This document shows positions 47,725-57,997 of a stretch of 64,000 nucleotides of DNA, one piece after another. Source of the DNA: Candolleomyces eurysporus (taxonomy: Eukaryota; Basidiomycota; Agaricomycetes; Agaricales; Psathyrellaceae); the NCBI GenBank assembly GCA_027579435.1, contig JANBPK010000708.1, positions 1 to 64,000 of the forward strand. The letters are read 5' to 3'. The translations under genes were made by a program, and so were the position numbers. Position 1 is the first letter of the stretch. The number at the start of each line of letters is the position of its first letter. Under the pieces are notes generated by a model. It did not search any database, had not been told where the DNA came from, and saw only the letters and a list, made by a program, of their open reading frames with translations.

Positions 47725-50229
47725 TCAGTCATCTGGGTCGTAAATGATCTTCGCTGGGCTCCTCTTCTCAATACCCTGTTCAAANGTTGTCAGCACATCT
47801 AGCATAGCACTTAANGGAGGAAATNCTTACACCCTCAGTCCAGGACATCTGTGCCTTGAGCTCAACCGCGCTGAATTGAAGAATGTACCCGTATTCGAGG
47901 TAGAAGAAGTCNCCACCTTTGCCATTCAGCTTGTCNACAGGTCGAATTGGCAAATGNGAAAGATCCATTTCAATGGTACAGAGCTTCTTGTAGTTCTCTG
48001 TGGGATNACGGNCANGGATNAGATTGGTTCGNCCANCGTCAANAANGAAACAGNACTAACGTGTATCGATATTCTTCCATCGAGGGTTGGCATTGTTTCC
48101 TCGGTAGGCCCAGACCTCTGAGGTGACTCTGGAGAGGTTGAGCTCTGATTTCGACTCTCCTTCCTTCCAGAAGAATTTCTTGTACTCCTTTGATTCTGAA
48201 ACTTGGGTGTTCTGGAATCGGACGTTAGCATTTGCGCCGATACGAACTNTAGATAAAACAACATACTCGTGGAAGGATAACAGCGAAAGAGTCTGGTATC
48301 ACTTCTCGTCCAGAGGGCATCATCGTCGANGTTCCTTTGCGCGACACATGTTCTGGGTCTGTAAGGTCATACTCAACATGGCGGAATGTCCCATAAGCCA
48401 TCTTTGAGACACGAGTCTTCACGAGATGGTCGAGGTGGAAGGAAATTGCACCGTCCGACACTGCCTTGTTCCTGCGATTGAAATGTCAACGAGCTTTCCT
48501 GAGACAAGCTGACAGAGAGCACGTACACATAGATCTCGGGACGTATCACATTCAGCCCATACGGTGCCAGACGTGTCTGCACCTGGGTGAAGAGCCAATC
48601 GCTGGAAGCAAACCCTCCAACAAGGACAACGTGCTGTACGTGGGAAGATCGNTCTCAGCCTTTGNCTGAACAACTGCGGAGAAGAGACATACCGAGATAG
48701 ATTTGTGAGCAGTCTTCGTCTGGTCCTTGATAGCGTCGATAATACACTTAATTGATGGCTCAAAATAGGTGGCAACTTGTTCGCTNTGTCAAGTTATCAG
48801 CTGAAAGGTCTGCCAGCAAGACAAAAATACGACTCACCCCGAAAGCTTCAACTGGCCGAAACGAATCCCNACNCTAGCATCGTTATCCCTTGTAGAACCA
48901 AACTTGATGTACTGCGCTTGCTTGTCATCGCTGAACCGAATCTTTGTCGTCTTGTCGAAGCAGCGGACAATNTGATCAAGGTCATCAATGTANTCCGAGT
49001 CTGCCAGCATCTCTGAAAGAANTCATNCATAGTTAGCAATGTTTCTCCGTTATCTGCACTGTGAACATACCCTGCAGNGCCAGACGAGCATGAATACTGA
49101 CGAAAACGGAGCCGTAGAAGTGACCTGACGAGCAAATGAACAGCTGTCGACAAGACAAATANANACACTGGAAGACCTACATTGAGGGGCAGCAATTTCT
49201 TCAAAGTTCTCTCCGTTCTTGATGTTCTGAATCTGTCGACTGTATGTGCTGATATCGATTGTTCCTCCTCCAGCATCAACGATGACGACACCATCGCCTT
49301 TCTAAAGGCCCAAACNCTCAGCAAGCGAAAATACCCGGCAAACACAANGCAACTCACCTCCATAGCACCAGTAGGCAACCCATTCCTGATCGAGAAATGA
49401 AGACTGGCCTCACCCTCAGTCACGAACGACACTCGCGCATGTCCCTCGGACGTATCGGGTATAAACCCTGCCAGCACAACAGCCTCACGCATCTGCGTCT
49501 GCTGCCACCCCTCCCATCCATTAGGATGCGAAATCACAAAGTCAATCTCCTTCTCAACAGAATCCCATAGATCCTTTCCATTCGCATGTGTCTCCTGGAT
49601 ATAGTTCTTGGCGCACTTGTACAGGTATACNAGGAAGTCGGCCAGGACCTGGACGACGGTCTTATTCTTCGGGAGAGGGGGGATACGCGAAGTGATATGC
49701 CCTGACGATTCGTTCTTGGGCCGAATATGCATCTTGAACCTATTGACACCGTTCGAGTCAGGAAACGGAGAACCCTGAAGCTGCGCTTTTTGGATACTGA
49801 CCACTCAGCCTTGACCCATTCNTCCTCTTCCGCAGTCTCGAAGATGCCTTCAGTCAGCGCTTCAGCACCCACAGCGCACACATTCCCAGCGCGGTCATAG
49901 TAGATGATGGTTGGAATCTTCGAGGCACCGCTGATCTGTTCGTGTGCGGGGAACCTACGAGAGCGCATGAGCTTCCAAGGGCTCGAGCGCCGACACTCAG
50001 CAGAGATTCTACGTACTTGGTTACACCTTTGATCTCTGGAGATTGCCCAGGATCCAGAATACTGTTATCGACACCAACCAGTGAGCCACGCAATACTACG
50101 ATGTTTATCACAAAGCAGGGGCTCTCACCTGTAAGAGACGCCACTGAACGTCGTCCCAACGTCGAAAGCAAGGACGAGTTTGCGACGAGAGCCTACATAG
50201 GGAGCCCTGTTCGGAGTATAGGGGGCCAT
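47725..50229 (-). CDS. Hsp70-like ATPase-fold protein (HSPA12-like, fungal expanded family)
   Basis: Actin/Hsp70-fold protein of unknown role; this family is expanded in Agaricomycetes. ATG at 50229: MAPYTPNRAPYVGSRRKLVL, then AFDVGTTFSGVSYS (phosphate-1 loop) and ILDPGQSPEIKGVTKFP. Further blocks: KIPTIIYYDRAGNVCAVGAE, NKTVVQVLADFLVYLYKCAK, EIDFVISHPNGWEGWQQTQM, RVSFVTEGEASLHFSIRNGL, GVVIVDAGGGTIDISTYSRQ (phosphate-2 loop, DAGGGTIDIS) and HFYGSVFVSIHARL. Distal exons give FDKTTKIRFSDDKQAQYIKFGS and end GIEKRSPAKIIYDPDD (TGA at 47725). There is no EEVD tail and no recognisable substrate-binding domain, as in HSPA12. Numerous Ns in the distal half (47760-49200) make some exons unreadable. Confidence 0.85.
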
Positions 50230-50585
50230 GATGGGAATCGAAGAGAAGACGAAAGACACGTTTTTGCGTGTCGTACCCTTTTAAGTATAGGACGGTGGGC
50301 GCCTAATTCGTCCCAAATGCTGTTTGTTTTCACGGGAAGCACAGCTTTCGCCTGAGCTCCCCCCCCTGTCGGACGATTTTCACAGCACCCCTGTCGGCAT
50401 ACCGTAACGGAAACCATTCTCCATGCACTGCAACACAAACAGTGCCCGCTATGTGCTTGTCAATGCCAATTATTCGGCTTGTATATATGGCAACCAGTAA
50501 GAAGGACAATATAGTTACACGTGCATACTAGGGTAAGGGACAATTATCAACAACACATCAACGATACAGACACGAAGCCCACAGC
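50230..50585. other. Intergenic, Hsp70-like promoter and SNW1 3' flank
   Basis: About 355 bp. No RNA gene or exon recognised. Contains a run of eight C at about 50358-50366, near the centre. Confidence 0.5.
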
Positions 50586-52542
50586 TTAATCGTCCCGCTC
50601 AAGCTGCTGCCGCTTTCTCGACCCCGAACCACTGAAAAATAAACCATTAGCCCGCGTTAAAACAGAATAACAGACACTCACGCTCCAGTATCAAGACCTC
50701 TCTTCTTTCCTGTCTTCGCTTCATCCAAGAATTGGTTGACACCGAACACGTCTCCAGTGTCTTTTTCGAATTGCACAGGGCCCTCCCTGACTTCTTGGAT
50801 ATCTGCTCCCTCGAAGCCAACCTTGGGCCTGCCCAGTGCGAACCGGTCATTATCCATAGCCTTGCTAATACCCTCCTCCGTTCCACCTCCATAGGCACTC
50901 TCATCGCCCTCAGCCATATTGCCGCGTGCCTTGTAAATGGCAGCAGCAGCAGTCGATCCGTGGAACAGGGGCTTATCGTAAAGGTTGTAAGAATCTTCGT
51001 CGGCAAACGTATTCGAGAGCGATTCCTGGTTGAACAGCCTTGAATCCAGCATAGACTCCTTGGACGTTGAGGGTTTGGCCAAACCGAGGGCAATCTTCTC
51101 CGAGATATCCCTATTTTGCTGTCGAGCCAACATCTTCGCTCGCTGCTCCGTACCCATATTGTTCATCCGCATTTCCCGCTCCCGCTCTCTTCGCTTCTCC
51201 GCCCGCATATCGTCTCGGATTTTGCGCGCCTCTTCGTCCTCCTCGTCCTCGCTTGCTTCCTTCTCGGATTCCGACTCACCACCGCTCTCGCTATCACTGC
51301 CGTAGGCAGCCATAGATGATTTGAATCCGGCCTGGGCTTGTGCAGCTGCTTTGGGAGCAATACCACTGCGTTCCTCGCGAGCACGCTGGGCAAGCATACG
51401 AAGGTTCTCTTCCTTGGCTTCCTTCTCCTTCTGCGCCAACTTTTGCTGCATGAGGGCTCGTTGCCGGACTTCCTCGCGAGCGTGTCTATCAGCAACGAAC
51501 AAAGCTTCCGAGAATTTGGCGAAGTGGTCATTAATATAGACCTGTCGAGGAAGCCGTTAGCATCTTTGTTGGATACAGAGGGGAATGAAGGTACTCACGT
51601 CCTGAAGACCCCGACCGTCGGCGGCCAGACGCTTATCAAGAGGAATAGTGAAACCCTTGTTGTTTTTCCAGTTCGAAATGCAAGGCGGGATCATCCATTC
51701 CTTCTGTTCTGCAGCGGTCGCCTTCCGTGGAGGGCTACGAAGAATCGGGGGTGGCGGACTCNGGGGGACCACGAGGAATCTTCTTGTGTTTGAAGCGAGG
51801 AGGCTCTAGCGGGTCTTCCACGACTTCGGTCATTTTGATAATGCGTTGCTTCAGACCTGCAGACCCAGCTTGCTGGCCGGGCGTATACCGAATGAAGGAG
51901 GTATTGCCATGAGCATCGGGCACGTTCTTGGGCTGAGCGGCCTTAATTTTGCCGTTCACAAGTTTTTCGAGAGCAGCCTTTGTCTTGTCCGCCGTTGCCT
52001 GAACTTCTTCCTCCGAGGGCCGTTCCATGGACTTGCCTTGGTCATCGAGGTCTTTTCGGTAAGCAAGTGGAACTAGATCCTTGAATTGGGATTGAACGAG
52101 CTTTCCGTCTCTTTGTCCTTGGTGAGCGATAGCGTCGTATCGAACGTTGCCTTCGCTGTCGACCTGGAGGGCTAGTGTGTTTCCGGCTGCAGTCTTCTTC
52201 TTTCCAAGGCCGAGAGGATATTGGGCAATGTGACATTCAGGATAAGCACCACCGTCGCCTGGCAAAAATCAGGCCCTCAGTTTCCAAGTACCTAGAGGCT
52301 GAGCACTCACCAAAATCCTCCTGACTCGATGGCTTCCATCCTTTCCGCTGGCCGTATGGTGGGACGACCGTTCTTATGATGACACTCTGGGAGGTTGTCG
52401 CTTCTGGCCGTGTGATTTGAACATCGTCTTCATCGTCCGAGGCCACTGAGGCGTTGACGGGCTTGGGCAGTAGTCTGTACAGGACATGAGGATGGTAAAT
52501 TTGTGGCCTGCAGGAGTGTACTCACGACGCGAGGGCAGCCAT
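50586..52542 (-). CDS. SNW1: SNW1/SKIP/Prp45 splicing factor
   Basis: Spliceosomal component of the NineTeen-related complex and transcription co-regulator; nuclear. ATG at 52542: MAALASRLLPKPVNASVASD, then PPYGQRKGWKPSSQEDFGDG and GAYPECHIAQYPLGLGKKKT. The SNW domain continues with GNVRYDAIAHQGQRDGKLVQ, SQFKDLVPLAYRKD, the SNW-region GNTSFIRYTPGQQAGSAGLK, DPLEPPRFKHKKIPRGP and WMIPPCISNWKNNKGFTIPL with DKRLAADGRGLQDVYINDHF. The C-terminal third is charged and helical (QKEKEAKEENLRMLAQRARE) and ends with FHGSTAAAAIYKARGN, QFEKDTGDVFGVNQFLDEAK and SGSRKRQQLERDD, TAA at 50586. This is the complete family layout. The N at 51762 sits in a proline-rich coding stretch beside Cs. Confidence 0.96.
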
Positions 52543-52707
52543 GCTAAATCGTTGGAACACAGAAAGGAAGACAATGATGACTGTTCCGTGCTCCAGACAG
52601 CATGGGGCTGTGCCGTTTGAATGTTTGGATCGGGTCGGGGGGACAAACAAACAAATGTTGAGTGCACTGGTTAGAGACCGTGACACCGGACATGGTAACG
52701 ACTGATG

Positions 52708-52714
52708 TATATAA
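52708..52714 (+). promoter_or_regulatory. TATA box, duplicated gene copy 1
   Basis: TATATAA lies 58 bp upstream of the ATG at 52766 and is conserved at the same distance in copy 2. Confidence 0.55.
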
Positions 52715-52765
52715 TGAGTTCATGGCGCTCTCTGTCATGTCCGAGCAGTCCCCTCGTCCGCCACA

Positions 52766-53570
52766 ATGGCGGCCTCTGCCCCGGGCCTGCCATCCATCCC
52801 TCCCCCAGTTTCATATATCGGTCCAGGAAGCATATCAGTTCAGAAAGCTGCCAACCAAATAATGGACCTAATCGAGCATGAAAAAGCCATCGCACTGCAG
52901 GAAAAAGACGCGACTATAAAGGACCTCTCGGCTCTTCAGGAGTCGACGTCAAAGGCGCTCCAGGACTGCNAAAAATCAACAGGCCGAAGCCAATGCGCGT
53001 CATATGCATGAAATGAAAACCCTTTCCGACGAATTACAACACATCAAAGACTCTGCTGCCGTCGAGAGACAGCGCAACCAAGACCTTCAATCCACCATCG
53101 ACGCTTTGCGTCGGGAACGCGACCAGCTACGCCAAGAGCTCGACACCTCTATTTTCGCAACCCAGGAAGCTATCGAAAAGATGGGCATCCACAAGCACTC
53201 CTCGGGATACTTCACCTTCTCTACCCAGTGGGCAGACCTCTTCAAAGAACTCGGCATAGAAGCGAACAAACCCTGGAGGCCAGAGAAACTGCACGCAGTG
53301 ATCACCACCACTGCAGAGCGTTTGCGCCACTTCCGACGCGCCCATCTACAACCGCATCAATTGCAGGTCCATAATGATGTCAACGATCCCCATGCGCTTC
53401 AAGCAGAGTTGGCTCGGGCGCGGGCTTATGTTGCGAGGTTGGAAGGGGAGCTTGCGTGCTATATCAATTGCCCTTGCCATCCGCCGCCGCCGCCACCTCC
53501 TCCTCCATATACGGTTCCATATCCATACCCACCTCCACCCAGACCTCCATACCCACCCCCAACGATCTAA
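52766..53570 (+). CDS. Unknown coiled-coil protein with proline-rich tail, tandem copy 1
   Basis: I do not recognise the family. In one exon, ATG at 52766 reads MAASAPGLPSIPPPVSYIGP, then a long heptad-rich helix (VQKAANQIMDLIEHEKAIAL to HIKDSAAVERQRNQDLQSTI and LRRERDQLRQELDTSIFATQ), consistent with a coiled coil over roughly residues 25-135. A compact segment follows (HKHSSGYFTFSTQWADLFKE, NKPWRPEKLHAVITTTAERL), then a short helix (HALQAELARARAYVARLEGE). The tail is a Pro/Tyr run (CPCHPPPPPP, TVPYPYPPPPRPPYPPPTI, TAA ending 53570). The N at 52970 is an extra base: copy 2 lacks it and the frame continues only without it. About 268 residues, no signal peptide. Function unknown; the intact duplicate argues that it is translated. 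Confidence 0.75.
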
Positions 53571-53679
53571 TCACCATTGTATAATCCTCCCCGTACGCGA
53601 CACCCACTATCATACATACAACAGGTGCCAAAGGAATACTGGAATGTAAATGTATAATGTACACGTAGAATAGCACCAC

Positions 53680-53804
53680 TCAAACATTGTTTGTAGCATT
53701 AAGTGGCCTTCCTTTCCATCAAGTGAAAGCACAAAGGCCCACAAAGAAATTGACAAAGTCCTGACCCTGCTCCCAAAAGCGTGAACACCAGATGACCCCA
53801 ATGA
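53680..53804 (-). pseudogene. Duplicated 3' fragment of the 5-phosphatase gene
   Basis: Read on the minus strand this piece matches the last 130 bases of the intact phosphatase at 54883-55019, including FVNFFVGLCAFT and KGRPLNATNNV plus the terminator codon. The copy has an in-frame TGA where the intact gene has Trp (CAFT-stop-WKG against CAFTWWKG). It also lacks about ten bases encoding GLFGF and has other substitutions. It has no upstream coding sequence, so it is a relic carried along by the duplication, now serving at most as 3' flank of copy 1. Confidence 0.85.
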
Positions 53805-53917
53805 CTGTTCCGCACTCCAGACAGCATGGGCTGTGCCATTTAATGTTTGTATCCGAGGGGACAAACAAACAAATATCGAGTGGCTCAGAGACCGTGCGGA
53901 CATGGTAACGACTGATG

Positions 53918-53924
53918 TATATAA
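53918..53924 (+). promoter_or_regulatory. TATA box, duplicated gene copy 2
   Basis: TATATAA 58 bp upstream of the ATG at 53976, at the same spacing as in copy 1. Confidence 0.55.
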
Positions 53925-53975
53925 TGAGTCCATGGGGTTCTCTTTCATCTCCGAGCAGTTCCCTCGTCCGCCACA

Positions 53976-54780
53976 ATGGCGGCCTCTGCTCCGGGTCCGC
54001 CATCTGTCCCTGCCCCAGTTTCATATATCGATCCAGGAAGCGTAATCGTCCAGAAAGCTGCTAATCAAATCCTCGACCTAATCGAACATGAAAAGGCCAT
54101 CGCAGGGCGGGAAAAAGACGCGACCATAAAGGAACTTTCGGCTCTTCACGAGTCGGTGTCAAAGGCGCTCCAGGATTGCAAAAATCAACAAGCCGAAGCC
54201 AGTGCGCGTCATCTCCACGAAATGAAAACCCTTTCAGACGAATTGCAACGCGTCAAAGACTCTGCTGCCGTCGAGAGACAGCGCAACCAAGACCTTCAAC
54301 CCACCATCGACGCTTTGCGTCGGGAACGCGACCAGCTGCGCCAAGAGCTCGAAACCTCTGTTTTCGCAACCCAGGAAGCTATCGAAAAGATGGGCATCCA
54401 CAAGCACTCCTCGGGATACTTCACCTTCTCTACCCAGTGGACAAACCTCTTCCAAGAACTTGGTATAGAAGCGAACAAACCCTGGGGGCCAGAGACACTG
54501 CACGGAGTGATCATCACNACTGCGGAGCGCTTGCGCCACTTCCGACATGGCCATCTACAGCCACATCAATTGCAGGTCCCTAATGCTGTCAACGATCCCC
54601 ATGCGCTTCAAGCGGAGTTGGCCCGGGCGCGGGCTTATGTTGCGAGGTTGGAAGGGGAGCTTGCGTACTATGGCAGCTGCCCTTGCCATCCGNCCCCCGC
54701 CGCCTCCACCTCCTCCATATACGGTTCCATATCCATACCCACCTCCACCCGGACCTCAATACATACCCCCAACGACCTAA
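53976..54780 (+). CDS. Unknown coiled-coil protein with proline-rich tail, tandem copy 2
   Basis: Paralogue of the gene at 52766, with the same single-exon layout: MAASAPGPPSVPAPVSYIDP, coiled coil (QILDLIEHEKAIAGREKDAT, LHEMKTLSDELQRVKDSAAV), then HKHSSGYFTFSTQWTNLFQE, NKPWGPETLHGVI, HALQAELARARAYVARLEGE and a Pro/Tyr tail ending PPPPGPQYIPPTT with TAA at 54778-54780. The N at 54693 is extra: without it the tail stays in the proline-rich frame of copy 1, whereas counting it would shift to a Ser/Thr-rich frame running to 54860. Most differences between the copies are conservative (A/G, D/E, K/Q), suggesting both were under constraint after duplication. Its 3' end is about 100 bp from the convergent phosphatase stop. 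Confidence 0.75.
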
Positions 54781-54882
54781 CACCATTGTATAGTCCTCCC
54801 CGTACGCGACACCCAATATCATACATACAACAGGTGCCAAAGCAATACTGGAATGTATAATGTACAAATAGAATACCACTAC

Positions 54883-56478
54883 TCAAACATTGTTTGTAGC
54901 ATTAAGTGGCCTTCCTTTCCACCAAGTGAAAGCACAAAGGCCCACAAAGAAATTGACAAAGCCAAAAAGTCCTGACCCTGCTCCCAAGAGCGTAAATACC
55001 CACCAGATGACCCCAATGAGGCGGTCCAACACGCGACCCGTCCACCGCTTCACGCCGGCATTGGGGTCAGGAACTGGGTGGTATGACGATGGGAGAGTGA
55101 GCTTGGGGATTATCTTGGAAGAAGTTGTGTCTGGAGGCGGTAAGAGAAGAAGAGTGATGATAGGTTTCTGCAGAACTTGGTTCAGGACCTCGAATAAAAT
55201 GAAGGAGAGTAAATCACGTACATGATCTGAAGTAGTATAAGACGGAATGCTGGTATAGAGCAAGTTCTTGACCGCCGATTGATTAGGAGTGTCTTTATAT
55301 GTCGCGTAAAGAATCCTGTCTGTCCAAGACGGTATCCGTCGTACGCTGAAATCGCTCGATCAGTCAGTTAATCACATTAAAGGAGGGAATATGAGAACCG
55401 ACCTATACTGATCCACTTCTCCGACCTTGTACTTATAACTGCACTTGAACTTCCAAAACTCTCCCTCATGCAACCCAACAAACACATTCCCCTTGTTCTT
55501 CTCGTTCGTCAGCTGGTCGAACATCCTTCAGCTCCTCTCTCGAGCTGCCCGAAGAGATAGCTTCAGAGAACTGGAAGTCTTGACCAGCGCAGAAAGAGGG
55601 TGCGACGCGGCAAATNCGACGCGAAAGTTCATATCCCCAAACACAAACAGATGAGAGGTATCATAGAGCGTGCTGGGTGCCTTTGACTCGGAGCCCGACG
55701 AAGGAGGGAACAGCAACGTTGACACAATATGCTTATAATCATTCAGCCTCTGCTTGACTTTATGATTATGCGGCGTCAAATGGCAGTTCACGAATCTGCA
55801 AAAAAAAAAAAAACACAAGCGCGTCAACCTCCAAAGACAGGGGTACACTCGAAAAAGGCCAACGTACGTGAACGTCTCCCCGCCCTCCGGTGCGGCATCC
55901 TCTGCGACGCGGAACCGTATCCCAACGGCACCCTTGTTCCCCATATACCCAGGCCCGCACCCCGTCCACGCAGTCTGCACGTCCGCCACCCTGCGCGCAA
56001 CACCATCATCGCGTGCATAGACCAACAACGCGATCCCAACGTTGGCTATCTTGGCCACGAGCGAGTACTTCTCCTTGTTAGGTGCATGAGCCTCAATTTG
56101 CGAGAGGATGAGGGCATTCCGGTTGTCTAGAATGGCTTTGGACAGGCCAGCGACTGGACATGGACAAGTGGAGTGGAGTGTGTGCGTGCGGCACGATTAA
56201 CAGCGGATATACACGGTGGGGGGTCAGGACTCGGAGTCGTACGGCACAGAGAAAAACTACGCACGTCCGAGGTGAAGCGGGAGAAGCTCTTGGAACCCAA
56301 CCGCGACGATATCAGGCGCTCTCGCCCCTCCCGAGAGGAACTTTGATACCTGGAGGGTGGGCGAGAGCCAGTCGACCAGGTCCTGTGGAAGTCCGAGGAT
56401 TCCTTGTAGGTTGGTATTGTACGAAGCTATCTGGACCAACAAGCCATCTTTGTTCGGATTTACCGTCGACGTCGCCAT
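54883..56478 (-). CDS. Inositol polyphosphate 5-phosphatase with C-terminal membrane anchor
   Basis: Removes the 5-phosphate from phosphoinositides or soluble inositol phosphates. ATG at 56478: MATSTVNPNKDGLLVQIASY, then LGLPQDLVDWLSPTLQVSKF and APDIVAVGFQELLPLHLG. Catalytic blocks are IANVGIALLVYARDD, CGPGYMGNKGAVGIRFRV, FVNCHLTPHNHKVKQRLNDY, LFVFGDMNFRV, VRRIPSWTDRILYATYKD and YTTSDHKPIITLLLLPP: GNKG, NCHL, GDxNFR, PxWxDR and SDH, in order. After the domain come VKRWTGRVLDRLIGVIWWVF and GSGLFGFVNFFVGLCAFTWW, one hairpin or two hydrophobic segments, then WKGRPLNATNNV and TGA at 54883. The hydrophobic end suggests anchoring in an internal membrane, unlike soluble OCRL/Inp51. A 15-A tract lies in an intron at about 55799-55813. 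Confidence 0.92.
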
Positions 56479-56696
56479 GGGGGTGGTGGACGACTTGACA
56501 AAAGTGGCCCCAGTTTCTGGAGGGCACTAGACAGTCGGTGGAGAGTGGAGAAGTCGAACTCGCATGAGGCTGGAAATGGACAATTGAAATAATTGATGTC
56601 ACCGAACACGCTGTTTACAACACTACGCTGCTTCTACGAAAACATGTGGGAGCCCGAGTCCATCACGAACTTTGTGTACAGACTATCGAACAAACT

Positions 56697-57647
56697 CTAC
56701 ATCTCAGCAGGCTCCTCGCTCAAAGGCCCCTCGCTGAGAGGCTTAGCTCCCGGGGGTCCTCGAGAAACATTCAAATCCTTCAACTTTCCGGTGGCAATGT
56801 CATAGACCCATCCATGAATCCAAACTTGCTGTCCCTTTGGCGTGCCCTTGGTCCAGGCGTCGTTAATGGTAACCGTCTTCGCCAGCATGTCGACTTGCAT
56901 CTTGACATTCTCCTCGACGACAACGGGGAGCGCTTCTTGGTGCGGGGTGCTAGAGAGTCCGAGCGATGCAGCAAGCCGGGTAAGCGGCTCGAGCCACCGG
57001 TTGAGAGACGAGTCGGCTGGTAGGGAAGGAACCGTTGCGATGGCGTTCTTCAAGTCAAGGCTGGGGTTCTGCGATGCCCCCAGGCAGGCGGCTGCACCTC
57101 CGCACTCCGTGTGCCCAACGATGACGACTGTAAAAAAGGGAAGNAAAAAAGCGAATATCATGCGCCACACGAGGTGGCAGCATGGCAGAGCATAGGTTGG
57201 AATAGGATCGTCATGAGAAGAGAAGAAATAATGCACCGTGTTCAACTCCGAGGTAATCCACCGCATATCGCAAGACAGACAGAGCATTGTAGTCGTCCAA
57301 TTTAAGTTGACTGGGTGACGGACGAAAACGGTCAGCCTTGGCTGCGCTGCCACAAGCCAAGCAATAACGTGGTACTCACTTTGCAATGTTTCGGTGTACG
57401 AAAATCTCTCCTGGCTTGGATCCTGTAATAATTGAGTCGGGGACTCGAGAGTCGGCGCAGCCTATCCAAAGGGTCTATCGGGAGCTGATCAGTGGAGCCA
57501 GACCTCGCAGGCAATTTTTCGACATACATGGGGAGCTTGGCCCTTGGCCGACTGCTCGAAGAACGAAGGCTCTGCCTTCTGAACGTCCTCTGCCCATTGG
57601 GCATTGGCGGTGAGCATGCGTTGAATGGGGTGACCGTTGCGACTCAT
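56697..57647 (-). CDS. Beta-class carbonic anhydrase
   Basis: Zinc enzyme interconverting CO2 and bicarbonate; fungal forms supply bicarbonate for metabolism and CO2 sensing. ATG at 57647: [33 protein letters not shown], intron, then [20 protein letters not shown] (zinc Cys plus the Asp-Arg dyad) and [12 protein letters not shown]. The second metal site is [18 protein letters not shown] (His and Cys). Downstream are [59 protein letters not shown] and [12 protein letters not shown], ending PLSEEPAEM with TGA at 56697. The layout matches fungal beta-CAs. The N at 57143 lies in an intron next to A runs. The start codon is about 220 bp above the next minus-strand gene's region and no transit peptide is obvious, so cytosolic. 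Confidence 0.95.
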
Positions 57648-57997
57648 GGTGTTGGGAGATAACGAAGAGGGAGAGTCCGGAGTAAGTATTCTATGTATAG
57701 CGGTTAAGTACGGGGGTGCGGTGGCGACAGGGAAAAATGTACAATTTTGGAAGATCACGCCAACCGACCAGGGGCCAGAAACGGCGCCACTCCCGTAAGC
57801 TGATAACGAAAGTTCCGATGCGATTGGCCCCAGAGGTGTAGAATTTGGGAGGGCTGCAATACAGTGCATAGTCATAGCTAGAACATAAGGGCGGGAATGC
57901 ATCATAGTACTACGTAGAGGTTTTAGAGGACGCCCCGTCCATCTCCAACACCTATCCACAACGACGACGATCACAGAAAAAACCGAACGCAAGGAGC

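Larger units (their letters stand above)
52577..53804. repeat. Tandem duplication, copy 1 (about 1.2 kb)
   Basis: Direct repeat of 53801-55019. The left edge begins ATGACTGTTCCG just inside the SNW1 upstream region. The unit includes a promoter with TATATAA, the coiled-coil gene, and a tail equivalent to the last exon of the 5-phosphatase. At its right edge it meets copy 2 over the four shared bases ATGA (53801-53804). Confidence 0.9.
53801..55019. repeat. Tandem duplication, copy 2 (about 1.2 kb)
   Basis: Direct repeat of 52577-53804, highly similar by eye throughout, with scattered substitutions and small indels. Its right part is the functional last exon of the 5-phosphatase gene, which shows where the parental segment ended (about 55019, ...CCCCAATGA). 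Confidence 0.9.

Noticed and set aside
53470..53567. CCG/CCT-rich tract as an independent simple repeat
   Set aside because: It is in-frame coding for the proline-rich tail and is shared by both duplicated genes, so it is explained by the protein.
54780..54860. Longer C-terminus for duplicated copy 2 (Ser/Thr-rich, ending at 54860)
   Set aside because: It arises only if the spurious N at 54693 is counted. Copy 1 shows the proline-rich frame is the real one.
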